From Leptolyngbya sp. DLM2.Bin27 (GTDB taxonomy: Bacteria > Cyanobacteriota > Cyanobacteriia > Phormidesmidales > Phormidesmidaceae), in NCBI GenBank assembly GCA_007694115.1, contig RECJ01000142.1, positions 1-40,998 on the forward strand: a stretch of DNA of 40,998 nt, written 5' to 3'. Position numbers and translations under genes: made by a program. Below, piece after piece: positions 8,463 to 17,118 of this stretch (the first letter of the stretch is position 1; the number at the start of each line of letters is the position of its first letter). Under the pieces are notes generated by a model that was not told the origin of the DNA, searched no databases, and was given only the letters and a program-made list of their open reading frames with translations.

Positions 8463-9338
8463 GTGACTGCAAACCGCAACCGTTGGCTCGTTGGCACCGT
8501 CTTGACCCTGGCCCTCGCCGCCTTTTTGTCGCTGTCACTGCTGCCCCTGTTGGGCGGCGCTGGCAACCGCCGGGGCGGTGATACCGCCGATGCCAACCCC
8601 ACCGTCGACCCCACCTCTATGCAGGCTGAGCTAGAGGCCCAGGCCCGAGGCTACGAGTTAGTGCTAGAGCGTGAACCCGACAACCAAACGGCCCTTGAGG
8701 GGCTAGTCGACACCCGGATTCAGCTCAACGATATTGAGGGAGTCGTAGGCCCACTAGAAAGATTGGTCGAGCTCAACCCAGCGGTGCCCGATTATGCGGT
8801 GCTGTTGGCCCAGACCAAGCAGCAGCTAGGCGACCTAGAAGGAGCGGCTCAGACCTACCGACAGGTACTCGATCAGCAGCCTGGCAACATGAACGCTCTC
8901 CAGGGGCTAACGGTGCTGTTGGTCCAACAAGGTCGGCCCCAAGCTGCCATTGGGCTACTGCAAGACACACTAAAAACCGCCGACCGATTAGAGTCAGAGG
9001 GCGCAGCGGCCAACGTTGACACGATCTCAGTGAAGCTGCTGCTGGCCCAGGTGCATGTGGAGGCCAACAGCCCTGAGCAGGCGATGGCGATTTACGACGA
9101 CACGATTGCCCTAGCGCCAGAGGACTTTCGCCCGGTGCTGGCTAAGGCTTTAGTGCTGCAAGATCAGGGCAACACTGACTTAGCCCAGCCGCTCTTTGCC
9201 CAGGCCACAGCCTTAGCCCCGGCCCAGTTCAAAGACCAAATTGAGCAGATGTCTGCCCAAAGTCAGGTCGAGTCGGGGGCCAGGGGTGAGAGCACAGATA
9301 TCCCGCCAACTCCGGGGGCAGCAGACTCAGCCGAATAG
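8463..9338 (+). CDS. Membrane-anchored TPR protein
   Basis: A 291-residue protein starting at GTG (8463). A hydrophobic segment at residues 8-31 is an uncleaved signal anchor, placing the rest outside the cytoplasm or in the thylakoid lumen. The body consists of TPR-like helix pairs from about residue 55 to 260 (for example ALEGLVDTRIQLNDIEGVV, GDLEGAAQTYRQVLDQQPGN, PEQAMAIYDDTIALAPEDF). A short acidic/Pro tail (DIPPTPGAADSAE) ends it. TPRs mediate protein-protein assembly; the partner is not evident. Its stop lies 1 bp from the stop of the convergent next gene. Confidence 0.85.
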   Translation: MTANRNRWLVGTVLTLALAAFLSLSLLPLLGGAGNRRGGDTADANPTVDPTSMQAELEAQARGYELVLEREPDNQTALEGLVDTRIQLNDIEGVVGPLERLVELNPAVPDYAVLLAQTKQQLGDLEGAAQTYRQVLDQQPGNMNALQGLTVLLVQQGRPQAAIGLLQDTLKTADRLESEGAAANVDTISVKLLLAQVHVEANSPEQAMAIYDDTIALAPEDFRPVLAKALVLQDQGNTDLAQPLFAQATALAPAQFKDQIEQMSAQSQVESGARGESTDIPPTPGAADSAE

Positions 9339-9339
9339 G

Positions 9340-9654
9340 CTAGCTCACCGCTCGTGCCGGGGAGGTTGAGCTCACCGATCTCCCTGAGCGGCTAGGGCTA
9401 GCCTGACTGTCGGCCACAGGCTCAAACTCAATGTGGTTAAACAGCGTGGTCACAAAGGCAAACAGCAGAAACGGCAGCGACAGCACCAAGATTAGGCCAA
9501 CAGTGGCCAGGGCAACGATGGGCTGCCGCGCCCCCATCAGCGCCAAAGATGCCGCCAGACTGATGAATAAAATCACTAGCCAGGCGATAATCTGGCCGTA
9601 AATGTCGCCAAAGGTGAGGGTGCAAGTGAAACGATACTTATGCCCGAATTCCAT
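9340..9654 (-). CDS. Small two-helix membrane protein
   Basis: A 104-residue protein. The ATG at 9654 is preceded on the minus strand by AGGA 7 nt upstream, which decides this start over a possible one 18 bp further out. After MEFGHKYRFTCTLTFGDIYG come two hydrophobic segments (about residues 21-40 and 46-70). A Ser/Arg-rich polar tail of about 25 residues closes the protein. I do not recognise a named family. It ends within 1 bp of the TPR gene, so the two transcripts must overlap in their 3' ends. Confidence 0.7.
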   Translation of the reverse strand: MEFGHKYRFTCTLTFGDIYGQIIAWLVILFISLAASLALMGARQPIVALATVGLILVLSLPFLLFAFVTTLFNHIEFEPVADSQASPSRSGRSVSSTSPARAVS

Positions 9655-9880
9655 ATTGGTGTCCTGCCACAATCAGTCCTATTAGGGATCAGCATATCGG
9701 GCAGACCTTTTTCTCTGTGGTTTCTCAATATTTCCACAAACGTTGCAATGAAATGTTGCAGTCCGTGAAGTAAATCTCACACTTCAGGGGCTTTGCCGAT
9801 CTGGGGTGGGCACAGTTTTTGTCGCCAGCCCCTGCTGGTTCCTAACCAGTTGAGATCTGCTGATCGCTGTCTAGTACATT

Positions 9881-9922
9881 AAGGCAGAAGGCAGAAGGCA
9901 GAAGGCAGAAGGCAGAAGGCAG
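9881..9922. repeat. Heptanucleotide tandem repeat (STRR-like), six units
   Basis: Six perfect copies of AAGGCAG, followed by a partial unit, lie in the 348-bp gap 9655-10002 upstream of rluE. Short tandemly repeated repetitive sequences with 7-bp units are known from filamentous, especially heterocystous, cyanobacteria. The rest of the gap (9655-9880) is AT-richer and shows no gene. Confidence 0.9.
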
Positions 9923-10002
9923 AACGGGAACTCCATGTCATACAAGGGTTTCGACGTTAGCCAATTGGTTGGTTTATTTCTGCCTCGGGGTACTAGAGGG
10001 CT

Positions 10003-10596
10003 ATGGCATACCAATATCTCCTGTTTTACAAACCCTACAACGTGCTCAGCCAGTTTAGTGAGGGCAGCACCCCACCCGCCGCTAGCCGATCGCGACTCAC
10101 CCTTAAAGACTTTGTGCCAGTGGAGCAGGTCTATCCGGTGGGGCGGCTCGATCGCGATAGTGAGGGGCTGATGCTGCTCACCAATCACGGTCAGGTACAG
10201 CATCGGCTCAGCGATCCGCGCTTTGCGCACCCCCGCACCTATTGGGTACAGGTCGAACATGTGCCCACCCCCAGGGCCCTAGATCAGCTGCGCCAGGGAG
10301 TGATCATCAAGGGCTATCACACTCGCCCCTGCCGGGCGCAGCTGATCCCAGCTCCCGCCGCCCTACCGCCGCGCGATCCGCCCATTCGCCATCGTCAAAC
10401 CATTCCCACCGCTTGGCTAGAACTGACCCTTGAGGAGGGTAAAAATCGCCAGGTGCGCCGTATGACTGCCGCTGTCGGCCATCCCACGCTACGGCTGGTG
10501 CGAGTCGCGATCGCACATCTCCACCTCGGTGCTCTCCAGCCCGGTGAATGGCGATTTACAACCGCCGCTGAGCGGCAGGCTCTGCTGCAGCTCTAG
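10003..10596 (+). CDS. rluE: 23S rRNA pseudouridine synthase, RluE/RsuA-type
   Basis: A 197-residue, single-domain pseudouridine synthase without an S4 domain, the architecture of RluE. It starts MAYQYLLFYKPYNVLSQF, then VYPVGRLDRDSEGLMLLTN, with the catalytic Asp at residue 50. EEGKNRQVRRMTAAVGHPT is the RsuA-family RNA-binding and active-site motif. It isomerises a uridine in 23S rRNA (U2457 in E. coli numbering for RluE). The target here is assumed from the architecture; RluF or RsuA-like specificity cannot be excluded, though both usually carry S4. A GAGG lies a few bases before the ATG. Confidence 0.9.
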   Translation: MAYQYLLFYKPYNVLSQFSEGSTPPAASRSRLTLKDFVPVEQVYPVGRLDRDSEGLMLLTNHGQVQHRLSDPRFAHPRTYWVQVEHVPTPRALDQLRQGVIIKGYHTRPCRAQLIPAPAALPPRDPPIRHRQTIPTAWLELTLEEGKNRQVRRMTAAVGHPTLRLVRVAIAHLHLGALQPGEWRFTTAAERQALLQL

Positions 10597-10752
10597 CGTT
10601 GTTCTCAGCCACTTGACAATGCCTGAGCTAAAAACCAATTGGTTAACAGGTTGGGGCCGAAGCAGTGAGCTACCATGGGTTTGCGGTGGGGCACTCCAGG
10701 CTGCACCCATGCGATACTAAAGGGGCAATCGGGTGCTACGGACGCTGCTGTG

Positions 10753-10783
10753 TTGACATGCTTGTGCTAGCACAGGGTGAATA
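10753..10783 (+). promoter_or_regulatory. Possible promoter with palindromic operator upstream of the PP2C gene
   Basis: A perfect -35 hexamer TTGACA (10753-10758) is followed by the perfect 12-bp palindrome TGTGCTAGCACA (10763-10774) in the spacer and a weak -10 near 10778-10783 (TGAATA). The whole gap 10597-10917 (321 bp) holds no gene. It also contains GGCTAGCTAGCC, another perfect palindrome, at 10885-10896, about 20 bp before the start codon. Confidence 0.35.
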
Positions 10784-10917
10784 GGCTTGGATCTACAGGT
10801 TTAACCACCGCCCCAGTTCTCGATTTTGGCCGGTCAACTTCCCCGGAACCCACGGTTTCTGTTAGATAGTTTCTGTGACCTATCGGCTAGCTAGCCTAAT
10901 TTTGGATCACTGCTAGG

Positions 10918-12765
10918 ATGCTGAGTTGCCCTTTTTGTGCGTTTGAAAATACCGATTCACAGCGGTTCTGTGAGCAATGTGGCCAGCCGCTGCAGCGGTG
11001 GCGCGTAATTGACATTGCCGGATCTGGAGTCGAGCCTCCCCCGCTCGCCCCAGCGGCCAATGGCGATCGCCTATCGTATCTAGATGCCGACCAACGCTAC
11101 CGATTAATTCATTCGTCCAGTAGTATTGCCTCCATCGAGCCAGCGGCCACCCTAGTGCTCGATTGTCAGCCCGACGCCGGTTCACCCCTGCAACCCCTAC
11201 AGCAGGCCTGGTTGGATACCCCCGCCCTTGACCCAGCCAGCGAACCCCTAGCCGCCGCCGTACCCGCCGCCGCCCATCCTTACCTAGCGCTCCAGGCCGA
11301 CTATTTTCCGGCTATTCCCGAGCTGCACAATGCCTGGTCGACCAGCGATCGCACCCTGCTGCTCATAGAAGACCGCAGCCACTGGCTATCCCTTGGGGTG
11401 GGCTGGTCTGCCATTGATGACCCCTTTCAGCACATCCAGTGGCTGTTTGAAACCACGCTGCTGTGGCAAGCCCTAGCGCCCTGGCAAGGACAGGCGACCC
11501 TACTCACGCCCCAGCGACTGACCCTGAACGAAAACAGCCTGATCTGCCTCACCCAAATCGATCAAGGAGCCAACCCATCGCCACTGCCGATCTCGGCCCT
11601 GGGGAAGATGTGGCAGACCCTAGTCAGCAACAGCACGGCCAGCCTACCACCGGCAGTGCAAGCCCTGGTAGATGCGGTAGCTAACGGTACGCTGCTCCAG
11701 ATCAACCATCTGCAAAACACCCTAGCCGAGCTGGCCCAGGCGTATCAAGCACCAGAGCCTGACCCTCCAGCGGTGCCTTGGTCTCCCCCCGTCGACAACA
11801 CCGCCGAGTCAAACCTAGAAGATCTACGCGACCTTGCGTTTAGCGATCTAGAGGCAGAGGCCGGCTTCGATGCTCAAGAGATCGTCGAAGACGAAGGCAG
11901 TGGAGGCATTGAGGCCCCCACCATGGTATTGCCCATGAAGCTGGCCCACCTAGATGACGCCGGCCAGAGTCATGTAGGCCAGCAGCGCCACCACAATGAA
12001 GACTGGTTCTTTACCCAGGCCCAGCTGCACAAAGTTAGCGGCCCCCAGGGCACGGTGCTGCGGTCGAAGGGGCTTTACATTCTTTGCGATGGCATGGGCG
12101 GTCACGCCTCTGGGGAAGTTGCTAGCCAGCTGGCGGTGCGAACCCTGCGAGACTACTTGACCCATCACTGGGGCGACCAACTGCCCGATCAAAGTGTACT
12201 CACTGAGGCAGTAGTTACCGCCAACCAGACCATTTATAGCATCAACCAATCCAACGCCACATCGGGGGTTGGGCGGATGGGAACTACCCTGGTCATGGTG
12301 CTGGTGCACAACCTAGAGATTGCCGTGGTACATGTGGGCGACAGCCGCCTCTATAGCTACAGCAAACGCCTAGGGCTGAGACAGCTTACCCTAGACCATG
12401 CCGTCGGTCAGCGCGAGATCAACCGAGGGGTAGAGCCAGCCTTGGCCTACGCTCGCCCCGATGCCTATCAACTCACCCAAGCCCTGGGGCCAAGGAGCAA
12501 AGAAGACCTCTTTCCCAGCATTGCTTTCCACGAGATCACCGAAGATACGCTGCTGCTGCTGTGCTCCGATGGGCTGAGCGACAATAACCTGCTAGAGCGC
12601 CATGTCGATAGCCATGTGGCAGGTTTGCTGAGTTCAAAAGCAAATTTAGAGAGTGGTGTAGCCCAACTGACTGATTTAGCCAATGAAAAAAATGGCCATG
12701 ACAACATCACGACCATTTTGATTCGGATCAAGCTGCAGCCGGATATGGCCTCGCTGACCAATTAG
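10918..12765 (+). CDS. PP2C-type Ser/Thr phosphatase with N-terminal zinc ribbon
   Basis: A 615-residue protein. Residues 4-21 form a zinc ribbon (Cys4, Cys7, Cys18, Cys21). Residues 25-340 are a long region without a recognised domain and contain an acidic stretch before residue 340. Residues 342-610 are a PP2C/SpoIIE-like metal-dependent phosphatase. The metal and catalytic motifs are present: HNEDWF (Asp362), CDGMGGHASGE (Asp391), SDGLSDN (Asp551) and GHDNIT (Asp595, Asn596). It is probably soluble and removes phosphate from Ser/Thr in regulatory proteins. The partner kinase is not in the window. The middle region could be a degenerate kinase-like or sensor domain; this is untested. Confidence 0.9.
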   Translation: MLSCPFCAFENTDSQRFCEQCGQPLQRWRVIDIAGSGVEPPPLAPAANGDRLSYLDADQRYRLIHSSSSIASIEPAATLVLDCQPDAGSPLQPLQQAWLDTPALDPASEPLAAAVPAAAHPYLALQADYFPAIPELHNAWSTSDRTLLLIEDRSHWLSLGVGWSAIDDPFQHIQWLFETTLLWQALAPWQGQATLLTPQRLTLNENSLICLTQIDQGANPSPLPISALGKMWQTLVSNSTASLPPAVQALVDAVANGTLLQINHLQNTLAELAQAYQAPEPDPPAVPWSPPVDNTAESNLEDLRDLAFSDLEAEAGFDAQEIVEDEGSGGIEAPTMVLPMKLAHLDDAGQSHVGQQRHHNEDWFFTQAQLHKVSGPQGTVLRSKGLYILCDGMGGHASGEVASQLAVRTLRDYLTHHWGDQLPDQSVLTEAVVTANQTIYSINQSNATSGVGRMGTTLVMVLVHNLEIAVVHVGDSRLYSYSKRLGLRQLTLDHAVGQREINRGVEPALAYARPDAYQLTQALGPRSKEDLFPSIAFHEITEDTLLLLCSDGLSDNNLLERHVDSHVAGLLSSKANLESGVAQLTDLANEKNGHDNITTILIRIKLQPDMASLTN

Positions 12766-12780
12766 TCAAGCTGGTTGCAT

Positions 12781-12827
12781 TGGCCCCGACGTTAAAGCCT
12801 GCCCGACTGACAGGGTGGGCGGGGCCA
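12781..12827. terminator. Hairpin between convergent genes
   Basis: Perfect 8-bp arms TGGCCCCG (12781-12788) and CGGGGCCA (12820-12827) enclose an inner, wobble-containing stem (12797-12804 with 12813-12820). It lies just after the PP2C stop and just before the stop of the minus-strand gene at 12832. No U-run follows, so it is a putative bidirectional terminator or 3'-end stabiliser. Confidence 0.45.
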
Positions 12828-12831
12828 TCCG

Positions 12832-13068
12832 CTAATCCTCTTCCCAAGACTGCACAGCTAACAACTCTTGGATGGGATCTTGGGTAGAAAAGTCGAATTC
12901 TTCTAGCTCCTGCTTCCAATGGCTCCAGTCGTCACCAAACAGGAAGGCAATCTTCCAGATCGGATCGCTGGGGCTAACCACTTTGGATTTCTTAACTAGA
13001 GACTCAACTTGGCGCTGGAACTTCACCATGGGGTGAGCGACAACTAAGTCGGCAATTGCTTCAGTCAT
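12832..13068 (-). CDS. Small acidic hypothetical protein
   Basis: A 78-residue soluble protein with an ATG start and an acidic C-terminal half (WSHWKQELEEFDFSTQDP). The N-terminal half is helical and amphipathic (VKFQRQVESLVKKSK), and WKIAFLFGDDW links the two. It has no Cys, signal or membrane segment. The composition is that of a real small protein and the codon use matches its neighbours, but I recognise no family. It converges on the PP2C gene. Confidence 0.65.
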   Translation of the reverse strand: MTEAIADLVVAHPMVKFQRQVESLVKKSKVVSPSDPIWKIAFLFGDDWSHWKQELEEFDFSTQDPIQELLAVQSWEED

Positions 13069-13452
13069 ATTTTCGATTCAAAAAGCTCTTGGGAACGTCG
13101 GTCTAGAGCCAGTCTGCACACTCTTGAAACTTGCGCAGGCGCTAGCCCTATATTCAGGAACACAGCATAGCACAAGACGAAAGAACACAGGTCTTGTCTA
13201 AAGCCTTGTCTGTACGATGCGTTGGGAGGGTGGCATCGAGTTTCTTTCGATGTCCACTGGCCTCTATCATATCCAACGTTGGCGATAGTTGTGGGTTGTC
13301 TCTCGCCCAAGTTAGGGGGAGATAACCGTACCCTGGGGCCCGGATCAGGGCTAGCCTGGGTTTGGGAGTTACCCTCTAGGTTTACCCATAGTCGCTAAAC
13401 TATAATCTAACCCCTTAGAATCTAAATCTTTACTGCCTTCCCCACTGACCCA
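13069..13452 (+). promoter_or_regulatory. thrS upstream region with consensus -10 box
   Basis: This 384-bp region has no convincing gene. A perfect TATAAT (13401-13406) lies about 47 bp before the thrS ATG; its -35 region is poor. A 10-bp palindrome CCAACGTTGG lies near 13272. No T-box or other leader was recognised. Confidence 0.5.
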
Positions 13453-15276
13453 ATGGCTCAAACTGATCTGTCTGCACCTGAAGCCCCTGCTCCTATGGTT
13501 CTGCCTCGCACCAGCGAGTCGGACAAACTGAAGCGCATTCGCCACACCTTCTCCCACGTGATGGCGATGGCGGTGCAGACGCTGTTCCCCAAGGTGCAGG
13601 TCACCATTGGCCCATGGATTGACTATGGCTTCTACTACGACTTTGATAGCCCCGAGCCCTTCACCGAGCAAGATCTCAAGGCGATCAAAAAAGAGATGAT
13701 CAAGATCATCAACAAAAAGCTGCCAATAGTTCAAGAAACGGTGACTCGGGAAGAGGCTCAGCAGCGCATTGAGGTGTTGGCAGAACCCTACAAGCTAGAG
13801 ATCCTGCAAGACCTGCAAGACCCCATTACCCTCTACCATCTGGGAGACCAGTGGTGGGATCTGTGCGCTGGCCCCCACGTGGACAGCACCGCCGACCTCA
13901 ACCCCAAGGCCTTTGAGCTGGAGAGCGTAGCCGGGGCCTACTGGCGGGGCGACGAGAAGCGCGCTCAGCTGCAACGGATCTACGGCACCGCCTGGGAAAC
14001 GCCGGAGCAACTGCAAGAGTATAAGCGCCGTCGCGAAGAGGCCAAGCGCCGCGACCACCGCCGGCTGGGCAAAGAGCTGGGTCTATTTATTTTTGCCGAC
14101 GATGTGGGGCCAGGCCTACCCCTGTGGACGCCCAAAGGTACCGTGCTGCGTTCGACCCTAGAGACATTTCTTAAAGAAGAGCAGACCAAGCGGGGTTACC
14201 TGCCGGTGGTGACGCCCCACATTGCCCGGGTAGACCTGTTTAAGACCTCGGGCCACTGGCAAAACTACCGGGAAGACATGTTTCCGCTGATGGCAGACGA
14301 TGACGCTGCTCGCTTAGCGGAGGAAGGCTTTGTGATGAAGCCGATGAACTGCCCCTTTCACATTCAGATCTATAAGAGTGAGCTGCGGTCTTATCGGGAG
14401 CTGCCCCTGCGGCTGGCAGAATTTGGCACGGTATATCGCTATGAGCAATCGGGAGAGCTGGGCGGGCTGACTCGGGTGCGGGGCTTTACGGTGGATGACT
14501 CGCACCTGTTTGTGCGCCCAGAGCAGCTCGACGACGAGTTTCTCAAGGTGGTAGACCTGATTCTCACGGTATTCCGCAGCCTCAAGCTGAAAAACTTCAA
14601 GGCGCGGCTGAGCTTTCGCGACCCGGAGTCAACTAAGTACATTGGCGGCGACGAGGTGTGGGAAACCTCTCAAAATGCCATTCGCCGGGCGGTGCAAACC
14701 CTGGGCATGGAGTATTTTGAGGCTCCGGGAGAGGCAGCGTTTTATGGCCCTAAGCTCGACTTTATCTTTCGCGATGCCCTAGAGCGCGAGTGGCAGCTGG
14801 GCACGGTACAGGTCGACTACAACCTGCCCGAGCGCTTTGACCTAGAGTATGTGGCTGAAGACGGCTCGCGCCAGCGCCCGGTGATGATTCACCGCGCCCC
14901 CTTTGGTTCCCTAGAGCGGTTGATCGGCATTTTAATCGAAGAGTATGCCGGGGATTTCCCGCTGTGGCTGGCACCGGTGCAGATGCGGCTGCTGCCGGTG
15001 ACCGAGGAGCAGCTGGGCTTTGCCCAGTCAGTAGCCGATCAACTCCTGGCCCAGGGGGTGCGGGTTGAGGTCGATGCCAGCGGCGATCGCCTCGGCAAGA
15101 TGGTGCGCAATGCCGAAAAGGCCAAGGTACCAATCATGGCGGTGGTCGGCGCTAAGGAGCTGGAGGCCAATGCCCTCAATATTCGCACCCGTGCCCAGGG
15201 GGAGCTAGGGGCGCTGCCCGTGGCCGAGGTGGTGGATCGGGTGGCGGGTGCGATCGCAGCCCGTGCCGACTTCTAA
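13453..15276 (+). CDS. thrS: Threonyl-tRNA synthetase
   Basis: A 607-residue class II synthetase that charges tRNA-Thr. It starts directly before the editing (N2) domain (TFSHVMAMAVQTLFP) and lacks the N-terminal TGS domain, as I recall for cyanobacterial ThrRS. The catalytic zinc ligands are Cys300 (MNCPFH), His351 (DDSHLF) and His480 (IHRAPFGS). Motif 2 (YRYEQSGELGGLTRVRGFT) and the C-terminal anticodon-binding domain (about 500-600) follow. HTFSHVMA and the later WDLCAGPHV are the editing-site motifs. All essential residues seen are present. Confidence 0.97.
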   Translation: MAQTDLSAPEAPAPMVLPRTSESDKLKRIRHTFSHVMAMAVQTLFPKVQVTIGPWIDYGFYYDFDSPEPFTEQDLKAIKKEMIKIINKKLPIVQETVTREEAQQRIEVLAEPYKLEILQDLQDPITLYHLGDQWWDLCAGPHVDSTADLNPKAFELESVAGAYWRGDEKRAQLQRIYGTAWETPEQLQEYKRRREEAKRRDHRRLGKELGLFIFADDVGPGLPLWTPKGTVLRSTLETFLKEEQTKRGYLPVVTPHIARVDLFKTSGHWQNYREDMFPLMADDDAARLAEEGFVMKPMNCPFHIQIYKSELRSYRELPLRLAEFGTVYRYEQSGELGGLTRVRGFTVDDSHLFVRPEQLDDEFLKVVDLILTVFRSLKLKNFKARLSFRDPESTKYIGGDEVWETSQNAIRRAVQTLGMEYFEAPGEAAFYGPKLDFIFRDALEREWQLGTVQVDYNLPERFDLEYVAEDGSRQRPVMIHRAPFGSLERLIGILIEEYAGDFPLWLAPVQMRLLPVTEEQLGFAQSVADQLLAQGVRVEVDASGDRLGKMVRNAEKAKVPIMAVVGAKELEANALNIRTRAQGELGALPVAEVVDRVAGAIAARADF

Positions 15277-15294
15277 CCCCGCCAGCCTCGAACT

Positions 15295-15361
15295 CAGACC
15301 CCCGGTTTCTAGCTTGCGCCGTAGTCTCCTGAGACTGGTGGGTAAAGAAACCGGGGGTCTG
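15295..15361. repeat. Perfect 16-bp inverted repeat with nested hairpin
   Basis: Arms 15295-15310 (CAGACCCCCGGTTTCT) and 15346-15361 are exact complements around 35 nt. Inside the loop AGTCTC and GAGACT form a second hairpin. It sits between the convergent thrS and SLH-protein genes, 7 bp from the latter's stop. 'Gaaaccgggggtct' elements recur in many cyanobacterial genomes as dispersed repeats; here it may also end both transcripts. Confidence 0.85.
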
Positions 15362-15368
15362 CTCGTAG

Positions 15369-15827
15369 CTAGGGCATTGCGGGCAGGTCAGCGTCGAGCT
15401 GCCGCAGGTCGAGCAGAGACTGCTCCATAGACTGAATCAGAGACTGCACCTCGCGATCGCGCGCCTGAGCCGTTTGGGTGGCCATCTCTGTCAGCACATT
15501 TAGGCAGGAGTTCATACCAGCCGCAAACTCAAACCGGGTGACGGTGGTGTCGCCCCGAAAGCTGCCATCGGGGTAGCCGCTAACGCAGCCGTAGACCCCG
15601 GCTAGGTTCAGCAGCGCCGCGTAGGCCCAGTGGTCAGGAGACACATCGGTAAAGGGCATCACCAGGGTGCCCTCGCCAGCTTGAACCATGGGGTTCTGCA
15701 ACTCAGAGCCGGTAGATCCATTAGCCTGCCCAAGCTCCGCCTGGGCGGGGGTGGGGATGGCAATTGCCCCCAACCCAGCCCCTAGGGCTAGACCCAAGCC
15801 GAATCGCATCAGTGAATTAGTTTTCAT
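15369..15827 (-). CDS. Short secreted SLH-domain protein (porin N-terminal stub)
   Basis: A 152-residue protein from the ATG at 15827, chosen because AGGA lies about 9 nt upstream and a signal peptide follows at once (MKTNSLMRFGLGLALGAG to AQA-E). Next is an SLH domain (about residues 50-110) with FTDVSPDHWAYAALLNLAG, YGCVSGYPDGSFRGDTTVTR and FEFAAGMNSCL, the form found in cyanobacterial SomA/iron-uptake porins. A predicted coiled coil (about 115-145) follows, where those porins continue into a 300-plus-residue beta-barrel. The frame stops here with DADLPAMP. It is either a genuine stand-alone peptidoglycan-binding protein or a truncated porin gene; no barrel remnant is visible downstream. 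Confidence 0.85.
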   Translation of the reverse strand: MKTNSLMRFGLGLALGAGLGAIAIPTPAQAELGQANGSTGSELQNPMVQAGEGTLVMPFTDVSPDHWAYAALLNLAGVYGCVSGYPDGSFRGDTTVTRFEFAAGMNSCLNVLTEMATQTAQARDREVQSLIQSMEQSLLDLRQLDADLPAMP

Positions 15828-15974
15828 CCCAAGCATCCTACCCATTGCACAACGCCTATGTTTAGCCTAACGCCTCACAGCCCTACCGTAGCCCAGTGAT
15901 CGGGTCGCAGGGGCCTCCCAAAAAGTGATACTATCCTTGGCCTAAATGTTCCTCAGCTGCCGGAGATTTTTGCG

Positions 15975-16898
15975 GTGTCAATGCCTGTTTCTGTCACTGT
16001 GCCTGCCACCACTGCCAACCTTGGCCCCGGCTTTGACTGTTTGGGCGCAGCGCTAACGCTCTACAATCGCTTTGGCTTCAGCGCCCTTGACCAAGCCCCG
16101 GGATCTGTGACCATCGCAGTCAGCGGGCCGGAGTCGGATCGAGTGGCTACCGACGCCTCTAATCTGGCCTATCAGGCCTTCACCTATTTTTATCAGCAGC
16201 AGGGATTGACGGTGCCTGCAGTCGAGATCTCGATTGAGTTGGCGGTTCCCCTGGCGCGCGGGCTGGGCAGTTCGTCTACGGCAATTGTCGGCGGGCTGCT
16301 GGGGGCCAACGCTCTGAGCCCAAAACCGCTTGATCAAGCAGCGCTGGTGGCTATGGCCATTGCCCTTGAAGGGCACCCCGACAATGTGGTGCCTGCCCTG
16401 GTAGGGGGCTGTCAACTTGCCGTAGCGCAGGACGATGGCACCGCCATGCTCTGTGCGATCCCCTGGCACAGCGACGTTATCCCGGTGGTGGCGATCCCCG
16501 ACTTTGAGCTGTCTACCGCCGAGGCCCGCCGGGTGCTACCCGCCACCTACAGCCGCGCCGATGCCATCTTTAACACCGCCCACCTGGGTCTGCTGCTGCG
16601 CGGGTTAGAGTCGGGTCGAGGCGACTGGCTGCGGGTGGCCCTGGGCGATCGCATTCATCAACCCTATCGCCAAGCTCTGATTCCGGGCTACGCTGCCGTC
16701 ACCGCCGCCGCCCTAGAGGCTGGAGCCCATGGCCTAGTGATCAGCGGGGCTGGCCCGACCCTCTTGGCCCTGGCCCCGACGGCTGCAAGTACGGCGGTGG
16801 CAACGGCCATGGCTGCCGCCTGGGCCCAGGCGGGGCAATTGGTCAAGGCCCAAGCGCTGACCCTAGAGCCCCGTGGAGCCCAGGTGAGTTTCTCCTAG
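15975..16898 (+). CDS. thrB: Homoserine kinase
   Basis: A 307-residue GHMP kinase that phosphorylates homoserine in threonine synthesis. VPATTANLGPGFDCLGAAL opens the fold, PLARGLGSSSTAIVGGL is the ATP-binding motif, and GHPDNVVPALVGGC and ISGAGPTLLAL (motif 3) are conserved. A GTG at 15975 has GGAG 9 nt upstream; the ATG at 15981 is 15 nt away, so GTG is preferred, but both keep the full domain. It lies 698 bp after thrS, so threonine synthesis and use sit close together. The SLH gene separates them on the other strand. Confidence 0.96.
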   Translation: MSMPVSVTVPATTANLGPGFDCLGAALTLYNRFGFSALDQAPGSVTIAVSGPESDRVATDASNLAYQAFTYFYQQQGLTVPAVEISIELAVPLARGLGSSSTAIVGGLLGANALSPKPLDQAALVAMAIALEGHPDNVVPALVGGCQLAVAQDDGTAMLCAIPWHSDVIPVVAIPDFELSTAEARRVLPATYSRADAIFNTAHLGLLLRGLESGRGDWLRVALGDRIHQPYRQALIPGYAAVTAAALEAGAHGLVISGAGPTLLALAPTAASTAVATAMAAAWAQAGQLVKAQALTLEPRGAQVSFS

Positions 16899-17118
16899 CC
16901 AATCCCGGCGGCACGGCTTCAGCGATCGCCCCAACGACACCGCACAGCAGCTCTAAACCGAGGCTGGGGCAACCAAACGTAACACTTTAGATATTGATGT
17001 ATCTAAATGTGAGTGCTTGCTCCGATTAATTCAAATATGCAAAATGACTCAAAAGCTGGCACAGACTTCACTACAGCCTGCTGGACATCAATGTTTTGCA
17101 AGTTTTTCTCAAAATTAC

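Noticed and set aside
13065..13310. Minus-strand 81-codon frame upstream of thrS
   Set aside because: No coherent domain or composition; it overlaps the start region of the real 78-residue gene and the thrS upstream region.
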